This document shows, in pieces, positions 49,100 to 59,600 of a stretch of DNA of 64,000 nucleotides. The DNA is taken from positions 5,204,001 through 5,268,000 of the forward strand of contig NC_133027.1 of NCBI RefSeq assembly GCF_048771995.1, given 5' to 3'. This DNA comes from Taeniopygia guttata (taxonomy: Eukaryota > Chordata > Aves > Passeriformes > Estrildidae). A model generated the notes under the pieces. It was not told the origin of the DNA. It searched no databases and worked only from the letters and a program-made list of their open reading frames with translations. Every line of letters starts with the position of its first letter. The first letter of the stretch is position 1. Both the position numbers and the translations under genes were made by a program.

Positions 49100-49275
49100 T
49101 CACTGTGAGGGTGGTGAGGCCCTGGAGCAGTTTCCCAGAAAAACTGTGGCTCCCCTGGAAGTGTCCAAGGCCAGGTTGGAGCAGCCTGGTATATTGGAAG
49201 ATGTGTGCCCATGGTAGGGGGTGGCACAAGATGATCTTTATGGTCCCATCCAGCGCAAACCATTCTGGGATTACA
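49100..49275 (+). mobile_element. CR1 LINE 3' fragment
   Basis: 'CTGTGAGGGTGGTGAGGCCC', 'AAGGCCAGGTTGGAGCAGCC' and the terminal AACCATTCTGGGATTAC. Intergenic. Confidence 0.9.
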
Positions 49276-51747
49276 GAGATCCCAGAGAGGTGTCTTAAAT
49301 AAGCCACCCAGTTTGAGGTGGCTAAATTTGGTTTATTTGAATCCTGCCCTGACAGACATTCTAAGAAACACAAGAAACCTGTAATAAAGGATGAGCTGGA
49401 ATATATGGTCTCAAATCTTGAGTTAAGGCTTTCAACTGTGTTATATTCCCCTTGTTCCATTACTGCCAAAACTGAAATTCCTCAGAGCATGCAGTGGTCA
49501 TGAAGCCTGCTTGCTATTTAAAACAAAACAAAGTATTTTAGCTGTCCAATTTTAATATTATTTTCCCAAAGGTTTTTAATTACTAGTTCCTTCCTGTAGA
49601 AACATGACCAGGACAATTATGTTATTAGTTTTTGGATGATCTGGATCTGAAAGTCACATCACACTGACCTGGCCAACACAGTGAACATGAGTTTGCCCCC
49701 CTTTTGATGGAGAATATTGTAGGTACCTGTAAGGCTTTTCTGTGTTCTCTGAAGCACTCTGTGGACTCTAAAAGAATAATTTTTCCCAGATGCTGAAAAG
49801 GATGTCTGGGGCAGTGGGGTGAGTAAAAGTATTGCAAAAGAACCCACAATGCCACACAAATAAGACAAATACTTAAACTCTTCTGTTTTATCTCCAAAGT
49901 CTTCACTTGCCCCAAAAGCTATAATATCTTTTCAAGTTACTTAATTATTAATTAATGAAGTTTCAATCTTCAGTTATACAACTTAATAATGAATTTTCTC
50001 TTAATAGTTTTCCTTCAAATAAACAACATCTCTGCCTGCCTAGCAGAAAGGAAGAACATCCAGGTTTTACCTCAAATTTTTCTGTCAACCTTGAATTCTT
50101 ATCAAAGGTACTTTCAGCCTCGTCTTTATCAGAGGTGATTTGGTTAATCCACCAGATTTGCTACTGAGATGCAGCTTCACAGTGGTCAAAGGCTGAAAGG
50201 ACAGAAATCACATGTCAGGGAATGGGGAGGCTGTTCTTTGTAAACCACAGACCACTGGCAGCCTTGGAGGAGATGGAAAAAGGAATTAAATATGGATTTC
50301 GATGATGATGAAGATTATGGACTAGATAAACCAAAGCAGAGGAGACTCAGGTACCCAGGGAAGGAATATTCTGTTAGGAGTAGCACATGCAGAGCCTTTA
50401 TGACCAAGTGAACTGCTGTATTAGTCTGTGGCTAACTTTGGTCTGCCAGCACTGCTGTGAGAGTGCTGACCTTTGGCAAAACATTGATAATAAAACCCAG
50501 GAGGAATGATGTTAAATTGTGGCACCCAGCTGCTAAATTAATGTATGCTGAAACTGGGGTTTGCAAAGCCCATTGAAGCCAGTGGAAAGATTCCTGTTAC
50601 CTCAGTGAATCATTCTCAGATGGAGATGGAGCTCCAGTGGCTGGTCTCATCTCCATGCAGACTTGTCCTGGGAGTGATCCCATATCAGTCATGGCATTTG
50701 CTGGGTGATAAAGCTATTGCTGATAAGGCCAAATGTTTACCCTGAAGTAAGGATGGGATGAGTTCCTCCAATCCCATCAGTCACCTGCATCTAAACTAAT
50801 CCCCCTCTGGCCCTCAAGTACTCAACGGGGAGAAATCAGCATTTAATCTGCAACTCATCACTCCAAAATGGACATCTAAAATAGGTCAGATTACTCACAC
50901 TCTAAATTACTGCTTCTTCCCATCAATAAAGGGAATAAAGCCTGAAGTAATTTTCCCAGATTCAAACATGTGGTTGAAGAATATCACTCTAAGTATCTTC
51001 ATTAGACTGGCTTTGAAAATGTTGTCCTTTATAGCTGATTGCTAAATCTAACAGCAAAGCCAACAGAAGATCCTAATGGAGGCAGGTTCAGATGAACCCC
51101 GTTGGTTTTGATTGTCTTGCATGAGCTACAGAACTTTGCTTCAATAGAATTTTCTATTATCAACTAAAAAATATTTCAGTGACAAGACAGACTTTGATGT
51201 ACCCCGCTCTGATTACATATTCTGGATCACAAGCCCCAAACGGTTTTATGCATATTTTAAAGATAAAAACAATAAATGGATAATTGGCATCAAGTTATTG
51301 CCACTCATTAGTTCTCAGAAAGCTCTCATCCCACTGGTGAACAGAACAGGGGGAAATTCAGCACCAACTTCAAACCTTAGTGGACATGGTTACAACAGTC
51401 TAGACTCCCATTATGCTTAGTGAAGAATGACTCAGTACAGGCAATGGAGATAGGAGATCACTTGTCTAAGCAGAGGTATCTAATTTAAGACTGACTTGGA
51501 CTGCACATTTTTGGCTGTAGAAAATCCCTCTCCAAATCAGGAATTTGGCCACCAAGCTCCAGTACAGTCATGACACAAAAAAAAGCCACCTAAAATTAGG
51601 TAATTGCTGATGAATCTCATCCGCTGGAAACTGCCCACGTGGTTGCCCAGTAATAGCATCCTTACCTGGTTCTTATCCTGACAGGATACAGTGTGATGAG
51701 CTGGGCCATGTCCTAAGCCATTAGAACTGTTGTGGCAGGAGGGAATC

Positions 51748-52105
51748 ATTGAATCACATAATTGTTTAAGGCAGAAAAAACCTCTAAAATCATTGAATGC
51801 AATCATTAACCCAGCACTGCCAAGCCTGTCACTAAACCATGTCCCCACGTGCCACACTTACATGTTTTTTGAATTCCTCCAGGAATGGTGACTCTACCAC
51901 CATCCTGGGCAGCCTGTTCCAATAATTGATAACCCATTTAATAAAGAATTTTTTTCTAATACCCAATCTAAACCTCCCGTAGTGCAACTTGAGGCTGTTT
52001 CCTCTTGTCCTATCACTTGTTCCTTCTGAGCAGAGCCTGACCCCCACCTGGGTGCACCCTCCTGTCAGGGAGTTGTAGAGGGTGAGAAGGTCCCCCCGAG
52101 CTTTG
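51748..52105 (-). mobile_element. CR1 LINE 3' segment
   Basis: Reversed terminus 'TTGAATCACATAATTG', then 'AACCCAGCACTGCCAAGCC', 'GGAATGGTGACTCTACCAC' and 'CCTCCTGTCAGGGAGTTG'. The same CR1 subfamily type as 26003-26335 and 37130-37625. Confidence 0.88.
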
Positions 52106-52767
52106 AACTAGTAATTTAATTTTAAAGTGAAGTTTCTCTCTATATATTCAGTGTTTAAAACAACACTTTTCTAAATGGGCAGGAAAGGTTTTATACTTGT
52201 GGGTATGTTCACACTGAGGATAAAAACATACTGGGAAACTTCAACATTTGCCATGAAATGGAAATGCTGAGTTTCAGACAGCTCAAGAAAATCCAGTAAT
52301 GCCCTGCAAAGTGTTCAAATTCTTTAGCACAACCAAACCCATAAAGTGGCTCCACAAGAGGAAATGTGAGTACCACTGCCAGTCTTTGTTGTGCCAGTCT
52401 GATCCCCTTCCACCAGATGTTTCTGGGATGACAGTCCAGACAAATTACCTCAAATATAACAGACCCCTTGAGTATTTGAAAGACTCTATTCAGAAACACA
52501 GCTTCTAACTTGGCACTTACCTCAAAATATTTCTGACTGTCAGCAGCTATTAAAAACAAGAATAACAATGGCCATTTCCATAATAGCTGGATTTTGAAAT
52601 CTTAGAGCACTTGGTGAACTTAACAGACATATCTGAGATGTATGGATTCATAGCATCTATCAGGGAATACAGACCGGTTTGGGTAAGATCTGGATTTCTG
52701 TTTCTTAAATATTCCATGAAGAAATACAGGTAAGGAATGAATACAGATAAGGAATGAGATTCCTGAA

Positions 52768-52905
52768 GGTAGGAACACCTTCCACTAGCCCAGGTTGCTC
52801 AATGCCCCATCCAACCTGGCCTTGAACACTTCCAGGGATGGGACAGCCACAGCTTCTCTGGCAACCTGTGCCAGGGCCTCCACCACCCTCACCAGGAAAA
52901 ATATA
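52768..52905 (-). mobile_element. CR1 LINE fragment
   Basis: 'AACACCTTCCACTAGCCCAG' and 'GAACACTTCCAGGGATGGG', ending in 'CCAGGGCCTCCACCACCC'. The terminal motif is missing. Confidence 0.85.
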
Positions 52906-53774
52906 AATATAATGCCTTTAGACTGCTCAGTCACCCTAGTAATGATCCTACTTTAATGAGAAATCCATACTGCTTGGAGAATGTCTCAGTTACTTCCAAT
53001 GGGCTGCGTAACTGCCGCTTATGCAAGGCAAAATTACAGGAAAAAACCCAATGTTTTGCACTTGCTAAAAATGCAAAAAATACCTAAAATATTTTAAAAT
53101 GGAATAGCCTAAGCTGGAAGGAAAATACACAAATAAGCTAGGAGGGACCCAACATGTTTAGCTGAGGAAAAGGTTGCAAACACAAAAAGCTTTGGCTTCT
53201 CCTTTCCCATAATTTTTCATCATTTTCAATCTTGTCAGCATGAATAATATTGTTGATTTTTACTGTGATTTAGAAGGAGATGCAGAATACAAAACAAAGT
53301 TGAAAATCAGTTGAAAGACCATGCATCTATTTTGCTTTTAGCTGAAAGACTCCTTCCAGCTGCAGACAAGTAACCACACTGACTATAATTCCATAAACTA
53401 CATCTGATCACCATATAGTTCAGGTCTGGGGGGACTTTTCAAGAAATCTTTTGAAACACACAAACAAAAAGTTACCTGCATCTTTCTAGATGGCATCATG
53501 AGTGCCAGAGGTTCTCATCTGATTTTGTACAGGCATTAATCTTATCCGCTCATTCCTTCTGTTTATTTCTACTCTGGGAAATTAGCCCTGGCCCACGCTA
53601 ACTCCTAAACTGAACCTGGAAATTTTTGTTTTCCTGGATCCAAGTCAGAGTCACCTGGCAAGTGGAAGATGTCCTTAATGACCCACTTCAGGAGGGTAAC
53701 AGGAATTCACAATAGGACATGACCAGATCACACCAAAAGACCTCCAACCTGCAGAAAAGCCCTGCCACACAAAA

Positions 53775-53978
53775 TCATAGAGTCATAAATGGTTTGGGTT
53801 GAAGGGACTTGAAAGTTCATCTCATTTTGGCCCCCACCATGGGCAGGGACACCTTCCACTACCCCAGGTTTCTTCAAGCCCTGTCCAGCCTGGTCTTGGA
53901 CACTTCCAGGGATGGGGCAGCCACAGCTTCTTTGGGCAATCTGTGCCAGGGCCTCACCACCCTCATAGGGAAGAATTT
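53775..53978 (-). mobile_element. CR1 LINE 3' fragment
   Basis: Reversed CR1 with 'CATAAATGGTTTGGGTTG', 'CATGGGCAGGGACACCTTCC' and 'CCTCACCACCCTCATAGGG'. Confidence 0.9.
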
Positions 53979-54881
53979 AATGGAAAAACCATGTGAAAAA
54001 ACAGGTAAACAATCAATTAACATCCAGTTAAAAGTAAATAGAATGTTCTCTCTTTGAAGTGAGGCACCTTTGCCTTGCTCTGTTAAAAAAAAAAAAATGT
54101 TTATCATGTTTTCAGGTTGGTCTCAAACCTTGTGCCTAAGAAGCACCTTTTCCACAAACTAACTATGTTATTTTATCTTATCTGGTGTGGAAGTGTAATT
54201 TTAAGTTAATTTAAGTCCATTAGGGATACAGAAAAACTAGTAAGAGAACTTTTATTGTTATTCATATTCAGACAACTGCACTAAGCTTTCAGCCAGTATT
54301 ATCAGTGGAGTCTCGAGGCAGATTAGCTGGTCAAATGGAGCAGGTAGCAATTCATTGTCTAAATAAAAATATTACATGGTTCACTGAAGAAAACTTCATC
54401 CAGATGGTGAATCATTAAATTCCTGCCACTAAGCAAATGCCCTTCCCTTCACCTGTGGGTCACCCAGCAACTGGCAATTCGGCAGCAATACACTTATTTT
54501 TATGATTAACCTTGTCAATCCAGAGGCACTTGCTTTCCCAAAGATCTGACCTTTTCCTACATATTATTTTTGTTTGACAAGCAATGGCTCATTACCCTCT
54601 GTTACTGTCAGTATTTTAATGTTTACTTTTCAAATTATTATAGAAGGCAGAGGCACTAAGACCTTCTATTAATATTTCCTCACATTTTCCACGATGATGT
54701 CTTGCTATGCTGAAATTTCCAAGCTGAAATTTCCTTTGCCACATCTGTGTCTCTCTCAAAAGACAACAAACTCCATAACTCAGTTTTGGGCTAACTTTGT
54801 TGAGATCAATGTGGCCTCATAAAAAACAATAATTTTTGATTCAGAAGTTCTCTGTCTTTCCCATCAGAAAGGCACAAGAGA

Positions 54882-55034
54882 ACTGCCCCATCCCTGGAAG
54901 TGTTCAAGACCCAGGGTGGAAAGCACTTGGAGCAACCTGGTCTAGTGGAAAGTGTCCCTGTCCATGGCAGCGGAGTTGGATTCAATTACCTTTAAAAGGT
55001 CCTTCCATCTTAAACTATTCCATGATTCTATGAA
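54882..55034 (+). mobile_element. CR1 LINE 3' fragment
   Basis: 'CTGCCCCATCCCTGGAAGTG', 'GGAGCAACCTGGTCTAGTGG' and the terminal CTATTCCATGATTCTATG. Confidence 0.88.
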
Positions 55035-55603
55035 GAGAAAAAGAGCAAAATCAGTGGAATGGACCATGCTCAGTTTTCCAGAGAAAAGACTCTGTATTTC
55101 CATGTTTTCCTGAGTTCTTCCTTAGATATATTTGTCTCCATATTAAGGAAAATTCTGTGTATGGCAATAAATCAAACACAGCTTCCAACACTGAGAGCTG
55201 AAAACATGTAAGAGCACTGCTCTGTTCTCTTATAGCAATGTGAAGAGCTTGAAACACTCTGCAAACAATAGGAATTTTCACAAACCTGAAGAAAAAATGG
55301 GAATGGAAATAAACTTCCTGGCTTCTGGGCCCTAACCATAAGACTGAATATTTTTCCTAGTCTTGCAGGTTCTACAAGTTCAAGGTGAACTTAGTGATAA
55401 GGAGATCTGCTTGGGGCAGAAGGTATTGGAAAGCAGAGTGTGGTGGGATTTTGTGTGACTCAATCCTCAGCTGCAGCTCTCTGTGGGCATTTGGTGTGAG
55501 AAGGATCTGTGCCTAAGTGCTGCTCAGCTCTTTGTCCTCACTGATGTGTTTTCTTCTCTTCCCTCTGGAACAGACTTCAGTTGAGCTATTTTCAAAAAGA
55601 GAC

Positions 55604-55604
<1 letters not shown>

Positions 55605-55634
<30 letters not shown>
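55605..55634 (+). repeat. A30 homopolymer
   Basis: Thirty consecutive A residues. CR1 elements do not end in poly(A), so this is not a CR1 tail. The upstream ~150 bases match no gene I recognise, so a processed retrocopy is not supported. Confidence 0.95.
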
Positions 55635-55638
<4 letters not shown>

Positions 55639-56299
55639 GAGTCAATGGCAGCGTGAGAAAAACAAACCAGCAGGTTTTACAGTAAAAGAATGCATTTAGT
55701 TACTAAGCCTTGATTTGTTACTGCAACATCTGGGCTGTTAAAATCTCGCAGTCCCTGTAGTTCACAGTCCTAATACAGCTGACACTGGGCTGACCAATCC
55801 TTCTGGAGATATTTCCCTCTTTATATTAGCTGATATTGAGCAATAACTTCATTTGCAACTTATCTAGACCACTTTCTATGCTTTTCCAGCTGGATTTGTA
55901 TTCAGCTACCACTTCTCTTATTGCCAGATCATATTCACTTACATTATGCAGCTACACAATATAAGTTTCCCAGGAACAATTCTCTGACTCTCCCTGGTCT
56001 AAAAGTGACACTATCTTTTATCCCTCAACTTTCAGGCTTTTTTTTTCAATATTTCCAGCTTGACTTTTTGTTATGTGCCCTGGCACGTAAAGTGAAGGAT
56101 ATTGATTCAAGATCTTACAAAATTACTTGCAGCCTAACGTGACTACAGTCTCAAGTTACACTTTTTAGGTCAATGTCTTATGTTAGTTGAAGTAATTCTC
56201 TGCCACCATTCTGGCCATAAAGATGCCAAAAATCCACACTTCAAATAATCACAATTTATTGAAGTTGCTTCAATTTTTCATAGTATCTCATATTTCACA

Positions 56300-56520
56300 T
56301 AATCACAGAATGTTTTGGGTTGGAAGAAACCTTAAGTATCATCTCATTCCCATGGGCAGTGACTCCTTCCACTAGAGCAGGTTGCTCCAAGCCCTGTCCA
56401 GCCTGGTCTGGAACACTTCCAGAGATGGGGCTTTTCTGGGCAACCTCTGCCAGAGCCTCACCACCATTAGAGGGAATCGTTTTTTTCCCTAATACCCATT
56501 CTAAATCCACCCTCTTTTAT
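56300..56520 (-). mobile_element. CR1 LINE 3' fragment
   Basis: Reversed terminus 'AATCACAGAATGTTTTGGG', then 'GCTCCAAGCCCTGTCCAGCC' and 'CAGAGCCTCACCACCATTAG'. Confidence 0.88.
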
Positions 56521-57559
56521 CTTAAAGCCATTTTCCACCATGCTATTCCTTACAAGATACTTTCCACAACTTTTTTTCATGTTGGAGTGTGGGCACAAGC
56601 ACAGTTGCAAGCAGGTTCAGATCACTCCATTGCAAGCTGAATTTGCAAAACATAGTTTTGTGCAAAGGGCTTGTAATGAAGAAGATGAAGGCCAGACTGA
56701 CCAGATTCATTCCTCAGCCATTTCATGGTCACTTTGTTCACTGCATGATGGCATCATGAAGCACTAGGCTGAGAGTATAGTTTCTTCCCTTAAGAAAAAG
56801 AGTAGAAAGAGCCACTTTTGAGAAAAAAAGACTTGGATTAACATCTTTGTAAAGTTTTCACAGAATTTTGCAGCTTTTCTAGTGAGGGAGATATCTTTCA
56901 AAGGAGATTAATTTAAAGTTAATGCTTTAAAAAAAGAGAAATAACCAGTATTTCCAGGTTCTTCCCTTGCAGAGCCTATGGCTGCAGAGCCATCTTGTGG
57001 GGAAGACTCAGACGGTTCTACCAGGAGGAGAATTTCTTAATTTTGTTTTTCCACCTGCTGTGGCTTGCTCAGGCAGTCAAAAGTCCATGCAAGACATGCT
57101 GCTCACCCCAGCATCTGTTTCACTCACCTTGGAGTATCTAGTCTTCTCACTCTGTAGAGATTCCCAAACTCCCTCAGTGCTGAAACACAGAAGCCAATAT
57201 TCCTCTCACCTATTCCTAGTTTAATACTCCCAGTCAGGAGGATTTTGGAAATGCTCCTCCCTCGAGGTTTCATCAGTTCTACTTGAAAATAAAAAGATGC
57301 CACCTAAATTTCACAAACTGAACAAATGTTCCTACATATGGGTGCAGCTCCATATACAAGATGTGCAAAGCTCTGAAATTAAGGCAGATAATTGGTTCCA
57401 TGATTTTTACTGGGGGAAGAAGACAGGGAATAGGGAAAATCCCTCTCATTGGAGTGGCTAAACATTCCATCCTCTTCTGGAGACACCACTACAGAGTGCT
57501 GAGCCTGGAAAATGAAAACTGGGAATCCTCTAGCAGTGCAGAATGTGGGATCACAGCTG

Positions 57560-58062
57560 GGGGTGGGGATAAAATAATGTCAGGGTGCTGGGAGCTGGGG
57601 AGAACCCTGGGATGGCAGGACAAGGAGCTACTGGAGAGGTCACAGAGATGATGAGGTCTCTGGAGCATCTCTCATGAGGAGAGACTGCAGCAACTGGGCC
57701 TGGTTAATCTGAAGAAGAGAGGATTGAGAGGGGATCTCAATGATCTGTGCATCTCCAAGGCAGGTGCCAGGAGGATGGTGCCAGGCTCTTTACAGTGGTG
57801 CTCTGCAACAGGACAAGGAGAAGTGGCCATAAAATTAAACACAAGTTCCACCTAGACATGAGGAAGAGCTTCTTGACGTTGAGGGTGACAGAGCACTGGA
57901 GCAGGCTGCCCAGGGATTTTGTGGATTGTCCTTCTCTGGAGACATTCCAGACCCACCTGGACACGTTCCTGTGTCAGCTGCTCCAGGTGACCCTGCCTTG
58001 CCAGGGGGCTTGGACTTGGACTGGATGATCTCCAGATCTCCCTTCCAGCCCCAACTCACAGA
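57560..58062 (+). mobile_element. CR1 LINE 3' segment, forward arm of a 3'-to-3' pair
   Basis: 'CTGGAGCATCTCTCATGAGG', 'CCTAGACATGAGGAAGAGC', 'CTGGAGCAGGCTGCCCAGGG' and the end 'TCTCCCTTCCAGCCCCAAC'. Its 3' end abuts a reversed CR1. Confidence 0.88.
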
Positions 58063-58142
58063 ATTACAGAATGGTTTTTATTGGAAGGGACCGCATAGAC
58101 CATCTCATTCCAACCACCCTGTAACAGGCAGGGACACTCTGC
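58060..58142 (-). mobile_element. CR1 LINE 3' terminus, reverse arm
   Basis: 'CAGAATTACAGAATGG' and 'CATCTCATTCCAACCACC' form a reversed CR1 end starting where the forward element stops. Confidence 0.85.
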
Positions 58143-59214
58143 ATGTATATAACTTTACATATGTATCTAAAGACCTGCATCTCTATAATGCATGCACACA
58201 GTTCATGTATTTTCCACATTCAGTCTGAACAGCTAAGGAGAACAGGATGAAACCAAAGGTGCTGTTTTATGTTTCCATGAATTTTGTGACTCCTTCCTGC
58301 GATTATTTTTTGATTCTTTCTGTATCCAGCAAGGGAGCGCCTTCTTGTTGTCACAATTCTGATCTTAAGAGTATGATCTGATGTGAAAAATGCATATTTT
58401 ATGATTGGCTTTTCGCAAATATTAAATTTAATACTATATATATTATGTTATATTGATTAGAAGTGCTGTATTAACATTTTAATAGTATGGTAAATGTAGT
58501 TTTGTAGTTAAAATAAAAACAATGTATGTGTTGTTTTTTTTTTTTTTAAAGAATGAGATACTCACTTCAAGATAACAGTCCCAGAACACCTAAGTCTTCC
58601 AGAGAAGAGGAATTTATGGTTCTCTTATCAGAAGAAGCTAATTTCTTCTGGCCTTGCCCAGACTCGAAGACACCGTAGGGATTAAAAGAAGGAGTTGACA
58701 TACTCCAGAGTGTCGTATTTTAAATAGAATGTATGCATAACCATGAAGTATGTATGAATTAGCAGCAGTATATAATTTATTAAGGGTTATTCCTTTGTTC
58801 ACAAAACATGCTTTTTGTGACCTAGTGTCCAAGAGCATCTGGACATCCGTAATTCTTTGCTTTTTTTATTGTCTTGTAATTGTCCTAACTCTAAATTTTA
58901 TTACTCTAATTGTACTACTATTTTATAATCATTTTATTATTATTAAACTTTTAAAATTTTAAAAAACAATTAATTGTGTTTTTCACATCTGAGATATTAG
59001 CTGAAATCTAATTTCACAGGAAAAGAAGTAACAACCGATTAAAATTGCTTAAACCGGGAATAGGCTTCGCGGAGCATTCGAATAATTCTGCCCAGGGCTG
59101 GGGGCTCCCTGGCCCAGGTTGGTGATTAAACGGAGTCTCTAAACCACTTATGAGCACATTAAAACTGAACTTTAACGCACATTTGAAAGCCTCGGATCGC
59201 AGGATCCCACCCAT

Positions 59215-59600
59215 CCCTCAGACGGCGTCCCCGCCTCTCTCCCGAACCAGAAGGCGCGGGCGGCACCGCCCCCGCCGCGCTGCGCAGGCGCGCCCGGCCG
59301 CAGGTTCGAGCCCGCCCGCAGGTTCGCGCCGGCGGCGCGGAGATGCCGATGGAGCCGGCAGTGGCGCAGCCGGCCGCGGGGGGAATCCCGCAGCCGGCCG
59401 CAGACAGCGGTGAGTGCCCGCGGGCCGGGCCGGGCCGGGCCGGGCCGGACCCAGCGCGGTCCGGGAGCGGCGGGGCCCGAGCGGCCGCGGAAAGCGGGAA
59501 GGGCGAGGACGAGGCGAATCGGCGAGCCCGCCAGGCGCACGCATGCGCACTGGGCGTGCGTCCGGGTTATGGCGGACGCGGTGCTGTCAGGTGTTTGGGG
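59215..59600 (+). promoter_or_regulatory. CpG-island promoter of the zinc-finger gene
   Basis: An abrupt switch from AT-rich DNA to CpG-dense sequence surrounds the first coding exon. It includes GCTGCGCAGGCGCGCC at about 59279-59294 and an NRF-1-like CGCATGCGCA at 59540-59549 in intron 1. No TATA box is seen. Transcription probably starts shortly before the ATG at 59343. Confidence 0.75.

Larger units (their letters stand above)
40000..59200. other. About 19 kb without a supported gene
   Basis: No exon chain with splice sites, no RNA gene and no recognisable protein family appears here on either strand. The contents are CR1 fragments, two LTR-like stretches, a TAA microsatellite, an A30 tract and AT-rich unique sequence. 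The longest open frames (for example 46281-46730 +, 149 codons, and 45059-45442 -) resemble nothing I know and are compatible with chance. Distal regulatory DNA for the flanking opsin or zinc-finger gene is possible but cannot be seen directly. Confidence 0.6.

Noticed and set aside
55300-55634. Processed pseudogene ending in the A30 tract
   Set aside because: The upstream sequence matches no coding sequence I recognise and no flanking duplication is visible.
59172-59550. Antisense open frames of 110-122 codons in the zinc-finger CpG island
   Set aside because: Arg/Pro/Ala-rich products typical of stop-poor GC-rich DNA; the spliced + strand gene accounts for the region.
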